From contig NZ_CP109485.1 of assembly GCF_035918235.1 (NCBI RefSeq), forward strand, positions 3,038,001-3,102,000: DNA of 64,000 nucleotides, written 5' to 3'. The notes beneath the pieces were generated by a model. That model was not told where the DNA came from and ran no database searches. It worked only from the letters and a program-made list of their open reading frames with translations. This document shows, in pieces, positions 16,475 through 25,105 of the stretch. Within the stretch, counting starts at the first letter, position 1. Every line of letters starts with the position of its first letter. The translations under genes and the position numbers were made by a program. Source of the stretch: Streptomyces sp. NBC_01445 (lineage in GTDB: Bacteria; Actinomycetota; Actinomycetes; Streptomycetales; Streptomycetaceae).

Positions 16475-17839
16475 GTGACCGTCCCCTCCCCCGGCGCCGC
16501 AGCGCCGCCTCGCGCCCCCGAGGCTCAGCCGCGCAAGGCAGCGCTCGCGGCCTGGACCGGCAGCGCCCTGGAGTACTACGACTTCTTCATCTACGGCAGC
16601 GCCGCGGCCCTGATCTTCCCCAAGGTCTTCTTCGACGAGTCCGACCCCGCGAACGCGACGCTGCTCTCCCTCGCCACCTTCGGCGTCGCCTACGCCGCCC
16701 GCCCCGTCGGCGCGCTCTTCCTCGGCCACATCGGCGACCGGCTCGGCCGCAAGAAGATCATGGTCTTCACGCTGATCCTGATGGGCCTGTCCACATTCCT
16801 CATCGGCTGTCTGCCGAGCCGCGCTCAGGTCGGCTCGCTCGCCCCCGTGCTGCTCGTGCTGTGCCGCGTGCTCCAGGGCATCTCCGCCGCGGGCGAGCAG
16901 GCCAGCGCGAGCTCGATGACGCTGGAGCACGCGCCGCCGGGCCGACGCGGCTTCTTCACGAGTTTCACCCTCAGCGGCACGCAGGCGGGCCAGCTCATCG
17001 CCACCCTCGTCTTCCTGCCGGTCGCAGCCCTGCCCGAGGACCAGCTGCTCTCGTGGGGCTGGCGCGTCCCGTTCTGGCTGAGCGTCGCCGTCGCCGTCGT
17101 CGGGTACGCGATCCGGCGCTCCCTGGAGGAGACCCCGGCCTTCGCCAAGCAGGCGGCGACGGAGGGCGTCGTGAAACTGCCGCTGGCCGTGCTGCTGCGC
17201 GACCACTGGGCCGACGTCCTGCGCGTCGTCGCCGGATCCCTGATCGCCTCTGTGAGCACGATCTTCACCGTGTGGGCCCTGTCGTACGCGACGAGCGACT
17301 CGGTGGGCATGGACCGGTCCGGGATGCTGTGGGTGGGCGCCCTCGCCAACGTGGCGGCCCTCGGCGCGATCCCGCTCTGGGCGAAGCTCTCGGACCGTAT
17401 CGGCCGCAAGCCGGTCTACCTCGTGGGCGCGGTCGGCAGCGCCGTGCTCATGGCCTGCTATCTGTGGGCGATCTCCACGGGTTCGTACCCGCTGGTCCTC
17501 GTCCTCGGCATGCTCACCTTCGGCGTCGTGTACAGCGCGGCCAACGGTGTCTGGCCGTCCTTCTACGGCGAGATGTTCTCGACCCGCGTGCGGCTCTCCG
17601 GTGTGGCGATCGGTACGCAGATCGGCTTCGCGGTGGCCGGGTTCGCGGTGACGTTCGCGGCGCAGCTCGCGGGCCCGAACGGTGACGACTGGTCCACGGT
17701 CGCCCTGTTCACCGCGGCGCTCTGCGTACCGCCGGTCATCGCAGCCCTCACCGCGCGCGAGACGCACCGGGTGCCCTCGGACCGGCTCGGCCTGCGCAAC
17801 GAGGCCGGGGCCCCCGGCCGCGTACCCGCCGAGGTCTGA
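16475..17839 (+). CDS. MFS transporter, metabolite:H+ symporter (MHS/ShiA-like) family
   Basis: 454 residues with 12 membrane segments and the MHS hallmarks: GSALEYYDFFIYGSAAALIF in the first helix, RPVGALFLGHIGDRLGRKK between helices 2 and 3, and RGFFTSFTLSGTQAGQL in helix 5. The family imports shikimate, quinate, alpha-ketoglutarate, proline and similar acids. Next to dehydroshikimate dehydratase and shikimate dehydrogenase, shikimate or quinate uptake is the best guess. GTG 16475 has AGGAG 7 bp upstream. Its control region carries the shared operator. Confidence 0.9.
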   Translation: MTVPSPGAAAPPRAPEAQPRKAALAAWTGSALEYYDFFIYGSAAALIFPKVFFDESDPANATLLSLATFGVAYAARPVGALFLGHIGDRLGRKKIMVFTLILMGLSTFLIGCLPSRAQVGSLAPVLLVLCRVLQGISAAGEQASASSMTLEHAPPGRRGFFTSFTLSGTQAGQLIATLVFLPVAALPEDQLLSWGWRVPFWLSVAVAVVGYAIRRSLEETPAFAKQAATEGVVKLPLAVLLRDHWADVLRVVAGSLIASVSTIFTVWALSYATSDSVGMDRSGMLWVGALANVAALGAIPLWAKLSDRIGRKPVYLVGAVGSAVLMACYLWAISTGSYPLVLVLGMLTFGVVYSAANGVWPSFYGEMFSTRVRLSGVAIGTQIGFAVAGFAVTFAAQLAGPNGDDWSTVALFTAALCVPPVIAALTARETHRVPSDRLGLRNEAGAPGRVPAEV

Positions 17840-17976
17840 CCCCGCAACCGCCCACGACGGCCGAACTGCCCTGCGCTGCCCCGCACTTCACCACCGGAAT
17901 TCATACCGCGCCGAATCGGAGCCGGTGGCGGGGCCGCGCCGTAGGGTTGATCTCCCGGCCACAGATGGGGGATGGC

Positions 17977-18906
17977 ATGCAGCGCTATGAACGGCTCCGG
18001 CAGATCCGGCGGCTCGACCCGGACCGGGACTGGCTGACGATCTACCGGCTGACCGCCACCTACGAATTCCCGTGGGACCTCACGCGGGCACTGGAGCTGG
18101 CGCTCTACCGCACCTATGCCGTGCCCAGCATCGGCCGACTACTGGCTGAAACAGCAGAACTGACGGAACGTCCGCAGAAGCGGTACGACGACACCTCGCT
18201 GCTCCTGGACACCGTCGTCGAGCACGGCTTCGACAGCGTCCAGGGGCGCACGGCGATCCGCCGCATCAACCAGATGCACCGCAGCTACGACATCAGCAAC
18301 GACGACATGCGGTACGTCCTGTGCACGTTCGTCGTCGTGCCCAGACGCTGGATCGACACCTACGGCTGGCGCCGCCTCTCGCGCCACGAGGTGATCGCCT
18401 CGGCGCACTACTACCGCGCGCTGGGCCGGCACATGGGAATCCAGGGCATCCCGGAGTCCTACGAGGAGTTCGAGACCTGCCTCGATACGTACGAGGCCGA
18501 GCACTTCGGCCGGGACGAGGCCGGGCGACGGGTTTCGGACTCGACGCTCACTCTCATGGCTTCCTGGTATCCGGGCGTCCTGGAACCGGTGTTGAAGAAG
18601 GCGACGGTCGCGCTGCTCGACGAGCCGCTCCTGCGCGCCTTCGACTACGAGCCACCGAGCCCTCTCACGCGCACGCTCGTCCGGGGCGCCGTCCGCCTGC
18701 GCGGCCGTGCGGTACGTCTGCTGCCGCCCCGCCGCGCGCCGCACCAGGCCCGCCAGAACTGGGAGATCAGGGGCTATCCGAACGGCTACCGGGTCGGTGA
18801 GCTCGGCACGTTCCCGACGCCGGGCCTGCGCGGCTGCCCCGTCCCGCACGCGACGCCGCCCGGCGAGGGTTCAAGGGATCACAGGCCGCCGCCGCGCACG
18901 ACGTAA
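17977..18906 (+). CDS. Oxygenase MpaB-like (DUF2236) family protein
   Basis: About 309 residues of the DUF2236/MpaB family. Diagnostic stretches are DWLTIYRLTATYEFPWD near the start, then INQMHRSYDISNDDMRYVLC, then WRRLSRHEVIASAHYYRALG, a His-bearing helical region that in MpaB/latex-clearing relatives contacts haem b. ATG 17977 was preferred over ATG 17965 because GGGGGA sits at the right distance. The C-terminus is basic and disordered. The last 28 bp overlap the convergent gene. Members are poorly characterised oxygenases or haem proteins, and no substrate is evident. Confidence 0.83.
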   Translation: MQRYERLRQIRRLDPDRDWLTIYRLTATYEFPWDLTRALELALYRTYAVPSIGRLLAETAELTERPQKRYDDTSLLLDTVVEHGFDSVQGRTAIRRINQMHRSYDISNDDMRYVLCTFVVVPRRWIDTYGWRRLSRHEVIASAHYYRALGRHMGIQGIPESYEEFETCLDTYEAEHFGRDEAGRRVSDSTLTLMASWYPGVLEPVLKKATVALLDEPLLRAFDYEPPSPLTRTLVRGAVRLRGRAVRLLPPRRAPHQARQNWEIRGYPNGYRVGELGTFPTPGLRGCPVPHATPPGEGSRDHRPPPRTT

Positions 18907-20714
18907 CTGCACTGCGTGTACGAGTAGCCCGGCCTGATCTCGCTTCCGGCGGCACGGTCGGAGATGGCCGCCGTCGTGTCCCCGCTGTGCTTGTGGAGGA
19001 AGTGGTAGCTCCCGGCGGGCAGCCTGATCGTGGCCTTCGGGTACTTCCTGTTCGCCTTGCAGGCCTTGGTCCTGCCGGCCGACTCGCTCGCATACATCGT
19101 GCACGAGCCGCAGGCGGCCAGCTTCACGCTGCCGGTGACGGGGCCCGTGTAGAGGACCTCGACGGGGCCGGGGCCGTCGTTGGTGACGACGAGCGTCATC
19201 CGAGTACCGCCCGGACTCCCGGCGGGCGGAAGGCGGTTACCGGCGGCGGGACGCACCCCGGCGATCTCCGCGGCGATGGCGATGTCCTCGGCCCTGGCCC
19301 TGTTCCTGCTGTTCTTGTACGTGTCCGCGAAATCGGCCAGCGTCTTGCGGGCGTCGCCGAACTTCTTGTCCTTGAACTCGTCGACGCCGCAGGCATACAC
19401 GCCCTTCTCGACGCCCTTGTCGACGTCGGTCGCCACGCCCGCTCCCGCATCGTCGGGGAGAGCGCCGGCGGTCTCGCCGATGCTGCGCAGTTCGTCCGTG
19501 GCCGTGCAGGGTTCGGCGCCGCCGAGGCTGCGGTCGCGGGCGGCGACGGCGTCGCGCAGGGCGCCTGCGACCTGTCCCGCCTGCTCCGACTTCGGGAACG
19601 TACGCAGGAGTCGGCCCAGCTCACCGCCTTCGGATCCGGCGGACTCGGTGCCGAGCTTGCCGGTGCCGCAGGCGTAGAGAGAGGCGGCGAGTGGCTTGTC
19701 CGGCCAGGTGGCGAGGGAGCCGAGCACGTCGCGGTCCATGCCCTTGCCGGGCACGGCCCGCAGATAGGCGAGCGGCTCGATCGCTTCGCAGTCCTTCTTG
19801 TCCGTGTACGGCTTGGCGACGGCCTTGTAGTAGGCGTCGAGCCGGTCAGGCACGAGCCCGGCGGCCTTGGATCCTGCGTGGTCGTGGGCGAGTTCGCGGT
19901 AGCGGGCGAGCGCGGTCGTGTAGTCGCCACGTCCCTCGGCGAACGAAGTCCGGGCGGCGGCCTTCGCGACGAGCGCGTCGGCGTCGTCGAGGCGGCCGAG
20001 CAGCATTTCCTCCACGGCGTCGTCGCGCGCGGCGTCGTACGCGACGACGCCTCCGGCGGGCACGGCGAGCAGCACGATCCCGAGAGCTGTCGCCACAACC
20101 GGGCTGTGCAGTGGGGTGGTTGCGGCTCGCCGGGCCGCGTCCAGGGCGACGACGAGCAGCAGGAGCCCGTACCCGACGAGCAGCCCGGCTGGTACGCCTT
20201 CCGGTTCGGCGGGCAGCGCGAGTACGAGCAGCGCGGCGGTGGCGGCAAGACAGACCGCGGCCAGGACCCAGCGCCTCAGCAGGAGGTAACCGGCCCCGAG
20301 TCCACCGAGGTTGAGCAGGGCGGCGGCCACGGCCCGCACAGGATCGACGGGGGCCTTGGGTACGGGGGCCACCGGCGGTGGCGGTGGCGGCCCGAAGGTG
20401 GGCGGACCGGCGGGCGGGGGCGGTGCGGCGGGGTATGCCTGCGGCGGCGCGTGGCTTGGCAGTTGGGGTGCGGCCGGCCCTGACGCCGATCCCGTCGTGA
20501 CAGTCGCCCCGGAGCCTGGAGGTCCGAAACTCGGCGCGGAACCCGGACCGGGGTCAGGGTCAGTGGCGCCGGGCGCCGAGCCGATCGGGCCCGCCTCCTG
20601 ACCCGCCGCCGGCTCCCGCGTCACCGCATCCCGGGGAACCGAGTCCGCCGGCACCGCATCCCGCGGCTCCCGCTCCTCTGATCCCGCCCCCGCGTGCCCA
20701 TCCCCCACACCCAT
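18879..20714 (-). CDS. Large membrane-anchored protein with Pro-rich N-terminus and Cys-containing extracellular domain; function unknown
   Basis: 611 residues. The first 135 are disordered and Pro/Gly/Ala-rich (PPPPPAGPP type). About 145-245 hold four hydrophobic helices. Then comes a mostly helical region with repeating motifs (FAEGRGDYTTALARYRELA, FGDARKTLADFADTYKNS) that looks like degenerate tetratricopeptide-type repeats, with scattered cysteines (DCEAIEP, YACGTGK, YACGVDE). The C-terminal 100 residues are beta-rich with a CGSCTMY motif and several more Cys. The likely topology is a cytoplasmic tail, membrane bundle and outer domain with disulphides. ATG 20714 has GGGGGA upstream. I know no function. 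Confidence 0.7.
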   Translation of the reverse strand: MGVGDGHAGAGSEEREPRDAVPADSVPRDAVTREPAAGQEAGPIGSAPGATDPDPGPGSAPSFGPPGSGATVTTGSASGPAAPQLPSHAPPQAYPAAPPPPAGPPTFGPPPPPPVAPVPKAPVDPVRAVAAALLNLGGLGAGYLLLRRWVLAAVCLAATAALLVLALPAEPEGVPAGLLVGYGLLLLVVALDAARRAATTPLHSPVVATALGIVLLAVPAGGVVAYDAARDDAVEEMLLGRLDDADALVAKAAARTSFAEGRGDYTTALARYRELAHDHAGSKAAGLVPDRLDAYYKAVAKPYTDKKDCEAIEPLAYLRAVPGKGMDRDVLGSLATWPDKPLAASLYACGTGKLGTESAGSEGGELGRLLRTFPKSEQAGQVAGALRDAVAARDRSLGGAEPCTATDELRSIGETAGALPDDAGAGVATDVDKGVEKGVYACGVDEFKDKKFGDARKTLADFADTYKNSRNRARAEDIAIAAEIAGVRPAAGNRLPPAGSPGGTRMTLVVTNDGPGPVEVLYTGPVTGSVKLAACGSCTMYASESAGRTKACKANRKYPKATIRLPAGSYHFLHKHSGDTTAAISDRAAGSEIRPGYSYTQCSYVVRGGGL

Positions 20715-20882
20715 CTCGGTCCCCCAACCGTCAGGCGTCGCGCCAGAGGGACACCATCCGCAACGGCGCACGCGCTGTCAATCGTGCGCGCACGCCACTG
20801 TCGGACCCTGCCTTCCGAGGCCACTAGGCGCATCAGCACGCCGCCGCCGGCATCTCCGCAGGCCAGAGAGCTATACACCATG

Positions 20883-20916
20883 ACTATACATTCCGCGTAT
20901 ACACACTATGTATAGT
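20883..20916. promoter_or_regulatory. Compound dyad overlapping a probable leaderless promoter of the deacetylase gene
   Basis: Perfect 9-bp arms ACTATACAT (20883-20891) and ATGTATAGT (20908-20916) are centred exactly on a third palindrome, GTATAC (20897-20902). The sequence can also be read as two overlapping operators, TATAC-N7-GTATA and TATACA-N5-TGTATA. TATAGT (20911-20916) fits a -10 box 6 bp before ATG 20923, implying a leaderless transcript. TATA-rich dyads stand out strongly in this GC-rich DNA. A GntR/YtrA-like repressor is a guess. Confidence 0.6.
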
Positions 20917-20922
20917 CCTCGC

Positions 20923-21723
20923 ATGCCTACCGCGAATCAGAAGATGAGGAAAACCAGGGCCGCGTTCCACGCCGCCGCCGCGCTCTTCACCGCCGGTGCT
21001 CTGGCCTTCGGCCTGAGCGGCTGCACGTCGTACGACACGACCGCCCCGAGCGGGGCCAGGGCCGACAGGAGCCACACGGACGCCAAGAACGCGCCGGCCT
21101 CACTGGGGACCGTCGACTGCCGCAGGGCGAAGTGCGTGGCGCTCACATTCGACGCGGGCCCGAGCGAGCACAGCGCGCGGCTGCTCGACATCCTGAAGGA
21201 GAAGCATGTCCCCGCGACGTTCTTCCTGCTCGGCAAGAACCACATCGCGAAGTACCCGGAGCTGGTCAGACGCATGGAGCGCGAGGGTCACGAGGTCGCG
21301 AGCCACACCTGGGACCACAAGATCCTCACCGACATCGGCGACGCGCAGATACGGGAGGAGTTCGAGCGACCCGACGACGCGATAGAACAGCTGACGGGGA
21401 AGCGGCCGACGTTGATGCGGCCGCCGCAGGGCCGCACGAACAATCACGTCAGCGAGCTCGCCAAGGAGGAAGGGCTCGCCCAGATCCTCTGGAGCGTGAC
21501 GGCCAAGGACTACACGACGAACGACTCGGCCGTGATCAGGAAACGCGTCGTCGACCAGACGAAGCGCGACGGGATCATCCTGCTGCACGACATCTACAAG
21601 GGCACCGTGCCCGCGGTCCCCGGCGTGATCGACGAACTCAAGGCGAAGGGCTACGTGTTCGTGACCGTGCCGCAGCTCTTCGCGCCGGGGAAGGCCGAGC
21701 CGGGCAAGATCTACCGGCCCTGA
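20923..21723 (+). CDS. Lipoprotein polysaccharide deacetylase (NodB domain)
   Basis: 266 residues. The N-terminal signal ends in the lipobox LSGC (Cys34), so the protein should be anchored outside the membrane. The NodB domain follows. Motif 1 reads TFDAGPS (residues 75-81), where most members have TFDDGP, so the second, metal-binding Asp is Ala. Motif 2 is SHTWDH (127-132), and motif 3 includes RPPQGRTN; the late motif LLHDIYKGT is present. The family removes N-acetyl groups from peptidoglycan, chitin or related polymers. ATG 20923 fits a leaderless start; ATG 20944 is an alternative. The TFDAGP variant occurs in other streptomycete relatives as I remember them. Confidence 0.85.
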   Translation: MPTANQKMRKTRAAFHAAAALFTAGALAFGLSGCTSYDTTAPSGARADRSHTDAKNAPASLGTVDCRRAKCVALTFDAGPSEHSARLLDILKEKHVPATFFLLGKNHIAKYPELVRRMEREGHEVASHTWDHKILTDIGDAQIREEFERPDDAIEQLTGKRPTLMRPPQGRTNNHVSELAKEEGLAQILWSVTAKDYTTNDSAVIRKRVVDQTKRDGIILLHDIYKGTVPAVPGVIDELKAKGYVFVTVPQLFAPGKAEPGKIYRP

Positions 21724-21750
21724 CCCGCCTCCCCCGTGCTGCCCGGGTCC

Positions 21751-22965
21751 CTACAGGGTGACCCTCAACTCGCCGTAGCCGTAACCGATGAAGGACTCCA
21801 CGTGCGGGGCAGCGCCCTCGCTCGCGTCGAGTGCGAGGGCGGGGAAGCGCTCGAACAGCGCGGGCAGTGCGACCGCCGCTTCGAGGCGGGCCAGCGGCGC
21901 GCCGACGCAGTAGTGGACGCCGTACCCGAAGGCGAGGTGTTCCTTGTCCACGCGTGTGACGTCGAAGGATCCCGCGTCCTCGCCGTGGCGCAGCGGGTCA
22001 CGCCCGGCCGAGGCGTACGTCGCGAGGATCGCGTCGCCCTGCGGGATCTTGACACCGTCGGGCAGCTCGATGTCCTCGACGGCGTACCGCAGTGGCAGGT
22101 TGGCGATCGAGGGGGCCCAGCGCAGGGTCTCCTCGATCACGTCGTTCCAGGGGATCTCGCCCGCGAGGACGCGGGCCAGCTGGTCGGGGTGGCTGAGCAG
22201 AGCCTGCACGGCGTTGCCGATGAGATTGACGGTCGTCTCGTGACCGGCGCCGATGACGAGCAGCAGTGTGTCGATGAGCTCCTGCTCGGTGAGGCCCGAG
22301 CCGTCCTCGTCGTCGCGGGTGGTGATCAGGACGCTGGTGAGATCGTCGGCGGGCGTCTCGCGCTTGAGGGCGACCAGGCCCCCGAGGAGCTCCTGCACCT
22401 CCTGCCAGATGGCCATGGCCTGTTCGGGGGTGACGGTGGTGTCCATGATGCCCGCGACGAGGCGCGCGGCGTCGGCCTGCCGGTCCTCGGGCAGCCCGAA
22501 CAGTTCGCAGATGACCTGCATGGGCAGCGGGTGCGCGTACGCGGCGCGCAGGTCGACACGGCCGTCGGGCGCCTCGGCCATCCGGTCGAGGAGGCCGGCG
22601 GTGAGCTCCTCGATGCGGGGGCGCAGGCCGTCGGTGCGGCGCTTGGTGAACGCGGGCGAGATCAGCTTGCGCAGGCGCCGGTGGTTGCTGCCGTAGGCGG
22701 TGAACATGTTGGTCACGCCCACCCAGGAGTTGACCCAGGTCTCGCGGAACTCGCCGTTGATCCAGGCGGGCCAGTGCTGGTTGGGGTCCTTGGAGACGCG
22801 GTCGTCGGCCAGGAGCTGCTTGAGGATCGTGTACCGGGTCGGGGCCCAGGCGCGTATACCGCCCGGGAGTTCGACAAGGGCGGCGGTGCCGCGCGTGCGC
22901 AGCAGGTCGGCCTCCGCGTGGAGGCCGCGTCCCGCGGGGTCGATGACGTGGGGGTCGTGTGCCAT
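21751..22965 (-). CDS. Cytochrome P450
   Basis: 404 residues, the normal length for a soluble actinomycete P450. The I-helix oxygen-binding motif is GAGHETT, the K-helix is EETLRW, and the haem-binding loop is FGYGVHYCVGAPLAR with the axial Cys. It belongs to the CYP105/107-type clan by these motifs. No ferredoxin or reductase gene is adjacent and there is no biosynthetic cluster around it, so the substrate is unknown. It converges on the deacetylase gene (27-bp gap) and is divergent from the SRPBCC gene. Confidence 0.95.
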   Translation of the reverse strand: MAHDPHVIDPAGRGLHAEADLLRTRGTAALVELPGGIRAWAPTRYTILKQLLADDRVSKDPNQHWPAWINGEFRETWVNSWVGVTNMFTAYGSNHRRLRKLISPAFTKRRTDGLRPRIEELTAGLLDRMAEAPDGRVDLRAAYAHPLPMQVICELFGLPEDRQADAARLVAGIMDTTVTPEQAMAIWQEVQELLGGLVALKRETPADDLTSVLITTRDDEDGSGLTEQELIDTLLLVIGAGHETTVNLIGNAVQALLSHPDQLARVLAGEIPWNDVIEETLRWAPSIANLPLRYAVEDIELPDGVKIPQGDAILATYASAGRDPLRHGEDAGSFDVTRVDKEHLAFGYGVHYCVGAPLARLEAAVALPALFERFPALALDASEGAAPHVESFIGYGYGELRVTL

Positions 22966-23102
22966 GGGGGCTCCAGCCGGTGTGGGGGTTTCATGATCAA
23001 ATTGGCACGACAGATCGTAGGGTCTCAGGAGTGAGGAAGCACGGCGATCCGGCGCGCGCCGGGCAGCGCCGCGAAGGGCGCCCGCGGATCTAGGATCCGG
23101 GC

Positions 23103-23543
23103 GTGGCCTTCTTCCGAATCACCCGTGAATCGCCGCTTTCCGCCGCCGAGGCGTGGCGCCGCATGACGGACTGGGAGCGGCACGGGGACGTCGTCCCCCT
23201 CACCCGTGTCAGACTCGCGACCCCGCCTCCGACCGGCGAGGGCACCGTCTTCGTGCCGCGGACCGGCGTCGGGCGCCACACCTTCGACGACCCCATGGAG
23301 GTCGTCGACTGGGCGCCCCCGTACGGCGACTCGGCCGGGCGGTGCCGTCTGGAGAAGCGCGGCACGTTCGTCACGGGCTGGGCCGAGATCGAGGTGGCGC
23401 CGTACGGCGCCGGGTCCCTCGTCGCATGGCGCGAGGAGATCCGCGTCCGCCCACTGCCGCGATGGTGCGACCCGCTGCTCGCGAGGGCGGCCCGCCTGAT
23501 GTTCGGACGGGCGGTCAAGAAGCTCCTCCAGTACGGAGGTTGA
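23103..23543 (+). CDS. SRPBCC (START/polyketide-cyclase-like) fold protein
   Basis: 146 residues. The start FFRITRESPLSAAEAWRRMTD and the strand pattern ending in a long C-terminal helix (LLARAARLMFGRAVKKLL) fit the SRPBCC helix-grip fold that binds hydrophobic ligands. GTG 23103 is the first sensible start. It is divergent from the P450 gene across 137 bp, which may hint at shared control. The ligand is unknown. Confidence 0.75.
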   Translation: MAFFRITRESPLSAAEAWRRMTDWERHGDVVPLTRVRLATPPPTGEGTVFVPRTGVGRHTFDDPMEVVDWAPPYGDSAGRCRLEKRGTFVTGWAEIEVAPYGAGSLVAWREEIRVRPLPRWCDPLLARAARLMFGRAVKKLLQYGG

Positions 23544-23556
23544 ACCGCAGGATCAT

Positions 23557-25020
23557 TCACCCTCTTCCGATGACGCGCCTGGCGCCTGCGAGGACCGCCG
23601 TCGCCAGGGTCCAGCCGGAGACCACGAGGAAGACGGCGACGGCCTTGCCCGCGCCCTGCGGATCCCAGGAGCCGCGGTAGCCGAGGCTCGCCACCGGGAT
23701 GAGCAGGTCGACGCTGTAGAGGACCGGGTCCCAGGCCCGCTGCCCGGAGCCGCCCACCGCACGCGGCTCGTGGAAGGCGAACCACAGGGAGCCCGCGGCG
23801 GCCAGGGAGAGCAGCCAGACGAGCGCCCGGCGCGGGGCGTAGCCGTAGCCGAACAGGAGGTCCTGGACCAGGCCCCAGGCGCGCCCCGACAGCCGGTCGA
23901 GGCGGCGCACATGGCGCTCCCTCGCGTGCCGCACGGTGCGCGCGGACCGCTCGTCGCCCACGCTCTCGTACGACGTCGCCAGCTGCTCGAAGGAGCCCGC
24001 GCCCGCGTTCGGGTCGCGGGTCAGCCAGCCGATACGGGCGCGGACGTCGACGGGTCCGGCGGTTTCCAGGCGCTTGTACGTGAAGCCCTCCAGGTTGAGC
24101 CGGCCCGGGGCGGCCCACGTGGCGGCCGAGTCCACGAGCACGTCGACGGCCGCGTCCTGGAGGACCACGGCGTCGGCCGGTGGTTCGCGCAGATCGAGGC
24201 GGAGTCGTGGGACCCGGAGCCGGCTCAGGAGCAGTGCGCCCGCGGGTGCGCCGATGACGCTGTCGTGGAACGTGACCACGCCCTCGATCACGGCGGCGCG
24301 CAGCAGCACCTGCCCGGCGCTGCGGAAGCCCCAGTCGGCGTACAGGCCTCGCCCGCAGGCGAGTCCGGTGCCGTCGAGGCCGCCGACGTCCGCGCCGTTG
24401 AGGTTGAGGGCGTACGCAATCTGGGCGTCCCTCAGATAGAGGGCGCCTGAGGCGGTGAGGCCGCGCGCGTGGACCGAGCCCGCCACGTTCAGGCGGGGGG
24501 CGAGCAGGGACCAGGGGCCGGAGTCGGCGACCGTGAGCTCTTCGACGACGAGGTTGCCGTCTATGCGCGCGTCGGCCAGTTCCAGTACGGCCGACGTGGA
24601 GTCCTCCGGCAGGCGGCGCGGGACCCGCGGGCCGTCACCGGCCGCGGGCGGGGCGGTCAGCGGCTGAGGGACGGGCGTTCCGCTGCCGAGCGTGGCTCCG
24701 GTCAGGCGCAGGTCGCCGTCGACGGTGATCCGGTTCGCGTGCAGGGCGGGCGCTTCGGAACCCGACAAGTTCAGTGCGCCGACGGTGAGTTCGGCGAGTC
24801 GGAGTGGCTCGTCGAAGACGCAGTCGACCAGTTCGAGGACGGCGTCGACGCGGCAGCGGGACAGGTCGAGCCGCCCGCGCACCCGCAGCCCCTCGAATCT
24901 GAGCGGGCCGCCGGTGCCGCCCTCGTGTCCGGTGATCTCCTCGCGCAGCCGGGCCGCGTCGACCGTGTCGCCCGGCGCCGGGCGCCACCTCGGACGCCTG
25001 CTCCCCCTGAGACGTGCCAT
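23557..25020 (-). CDS. Repeat-rich protein with C-terminal membrane helices (annotated elsewhere as membrane-associated oxidoreductase); function unknown
   Basis: 487 residues. Residues 30-350 are short beta-strand repeats of pentapeptide/bactofilin-like character with alternating hydrophobic positions (LRFEGLRVRGRLDLSRCRV, ALNLSGSEAPALHANRITV, GALYLRDAQIAYALNLNGA), suggesting a right-handed beta-helix. After a helical linker come two membrane helices (ALVWLLSLAAAGSLWFAF and AVAVFLVVSGWTLATAVLA). No oxidoreductase cofactor motif is visible despite the name used for such proteins. ATG 25020 has GGGGAGG upstream. It is divergent from the kinase-fold gene, 85 bp apart. Confidence 0.65.
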   Translation of the reverse strand: MARLRGSRRPRWRPAPGDTVDAARLREEITGHEGGTGGPLRFEGLRVRGRLDLSRCRVDAVLELVDCVFDEPLRLAELTVGALNLSGSEAPALHANRITVDGDLRLTGATLGSGTPVPQPLTAPPAAGDGPRVPRRLPEDSTSAVLELADARIDGNLVVEELTVADSGPWSLLAPRLNVAGSVHARGLTASGALYLRDAQIAYALNLNGADVGGLDGTGLACGRGLYADWGFRSAGQVLLRAAVIEGVVTFHDSVIGAPAGALLLSRLRVPRLRLDLREPPADAVVLQDAAVDVLVDSAATWAAPGRLNLEGFTYKRLETAGPVDVRARIGWLTRDPNAGAGSFEQLATSYESVGDERSARTVRHARERHVRRLDRLSGRAWGLVQDLLFGYGYAPRRALVWLLSLAAAGSLWFAFHEPRAVGGSGQRAWDPVLYSVDLLIPVASLGYRGSWDPQGAGKAVAVFLVVSGWTLATAVLAGARRVIGRG

Positions 25021-25105
25021 CGTCGCCTCCCCCTTCTCTTCCTCCTCGCAGGAGATATCACGCGAGGGCGAACACGCGCGCGGTCCTTGCGGTGATACTG
25101 AACTG

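Noticed and set aside
21751..22965. Possible natural-product cluster around the P450
   Set aside because: No ferredoxin, synthase or synthetase gene is nearby; a single P450 is not evidence for a cluster.
21736..23034. 432-codon plus-strand frame over the P450 gene
   Set aside because: It is antisense to a complete P450 with all motifs.
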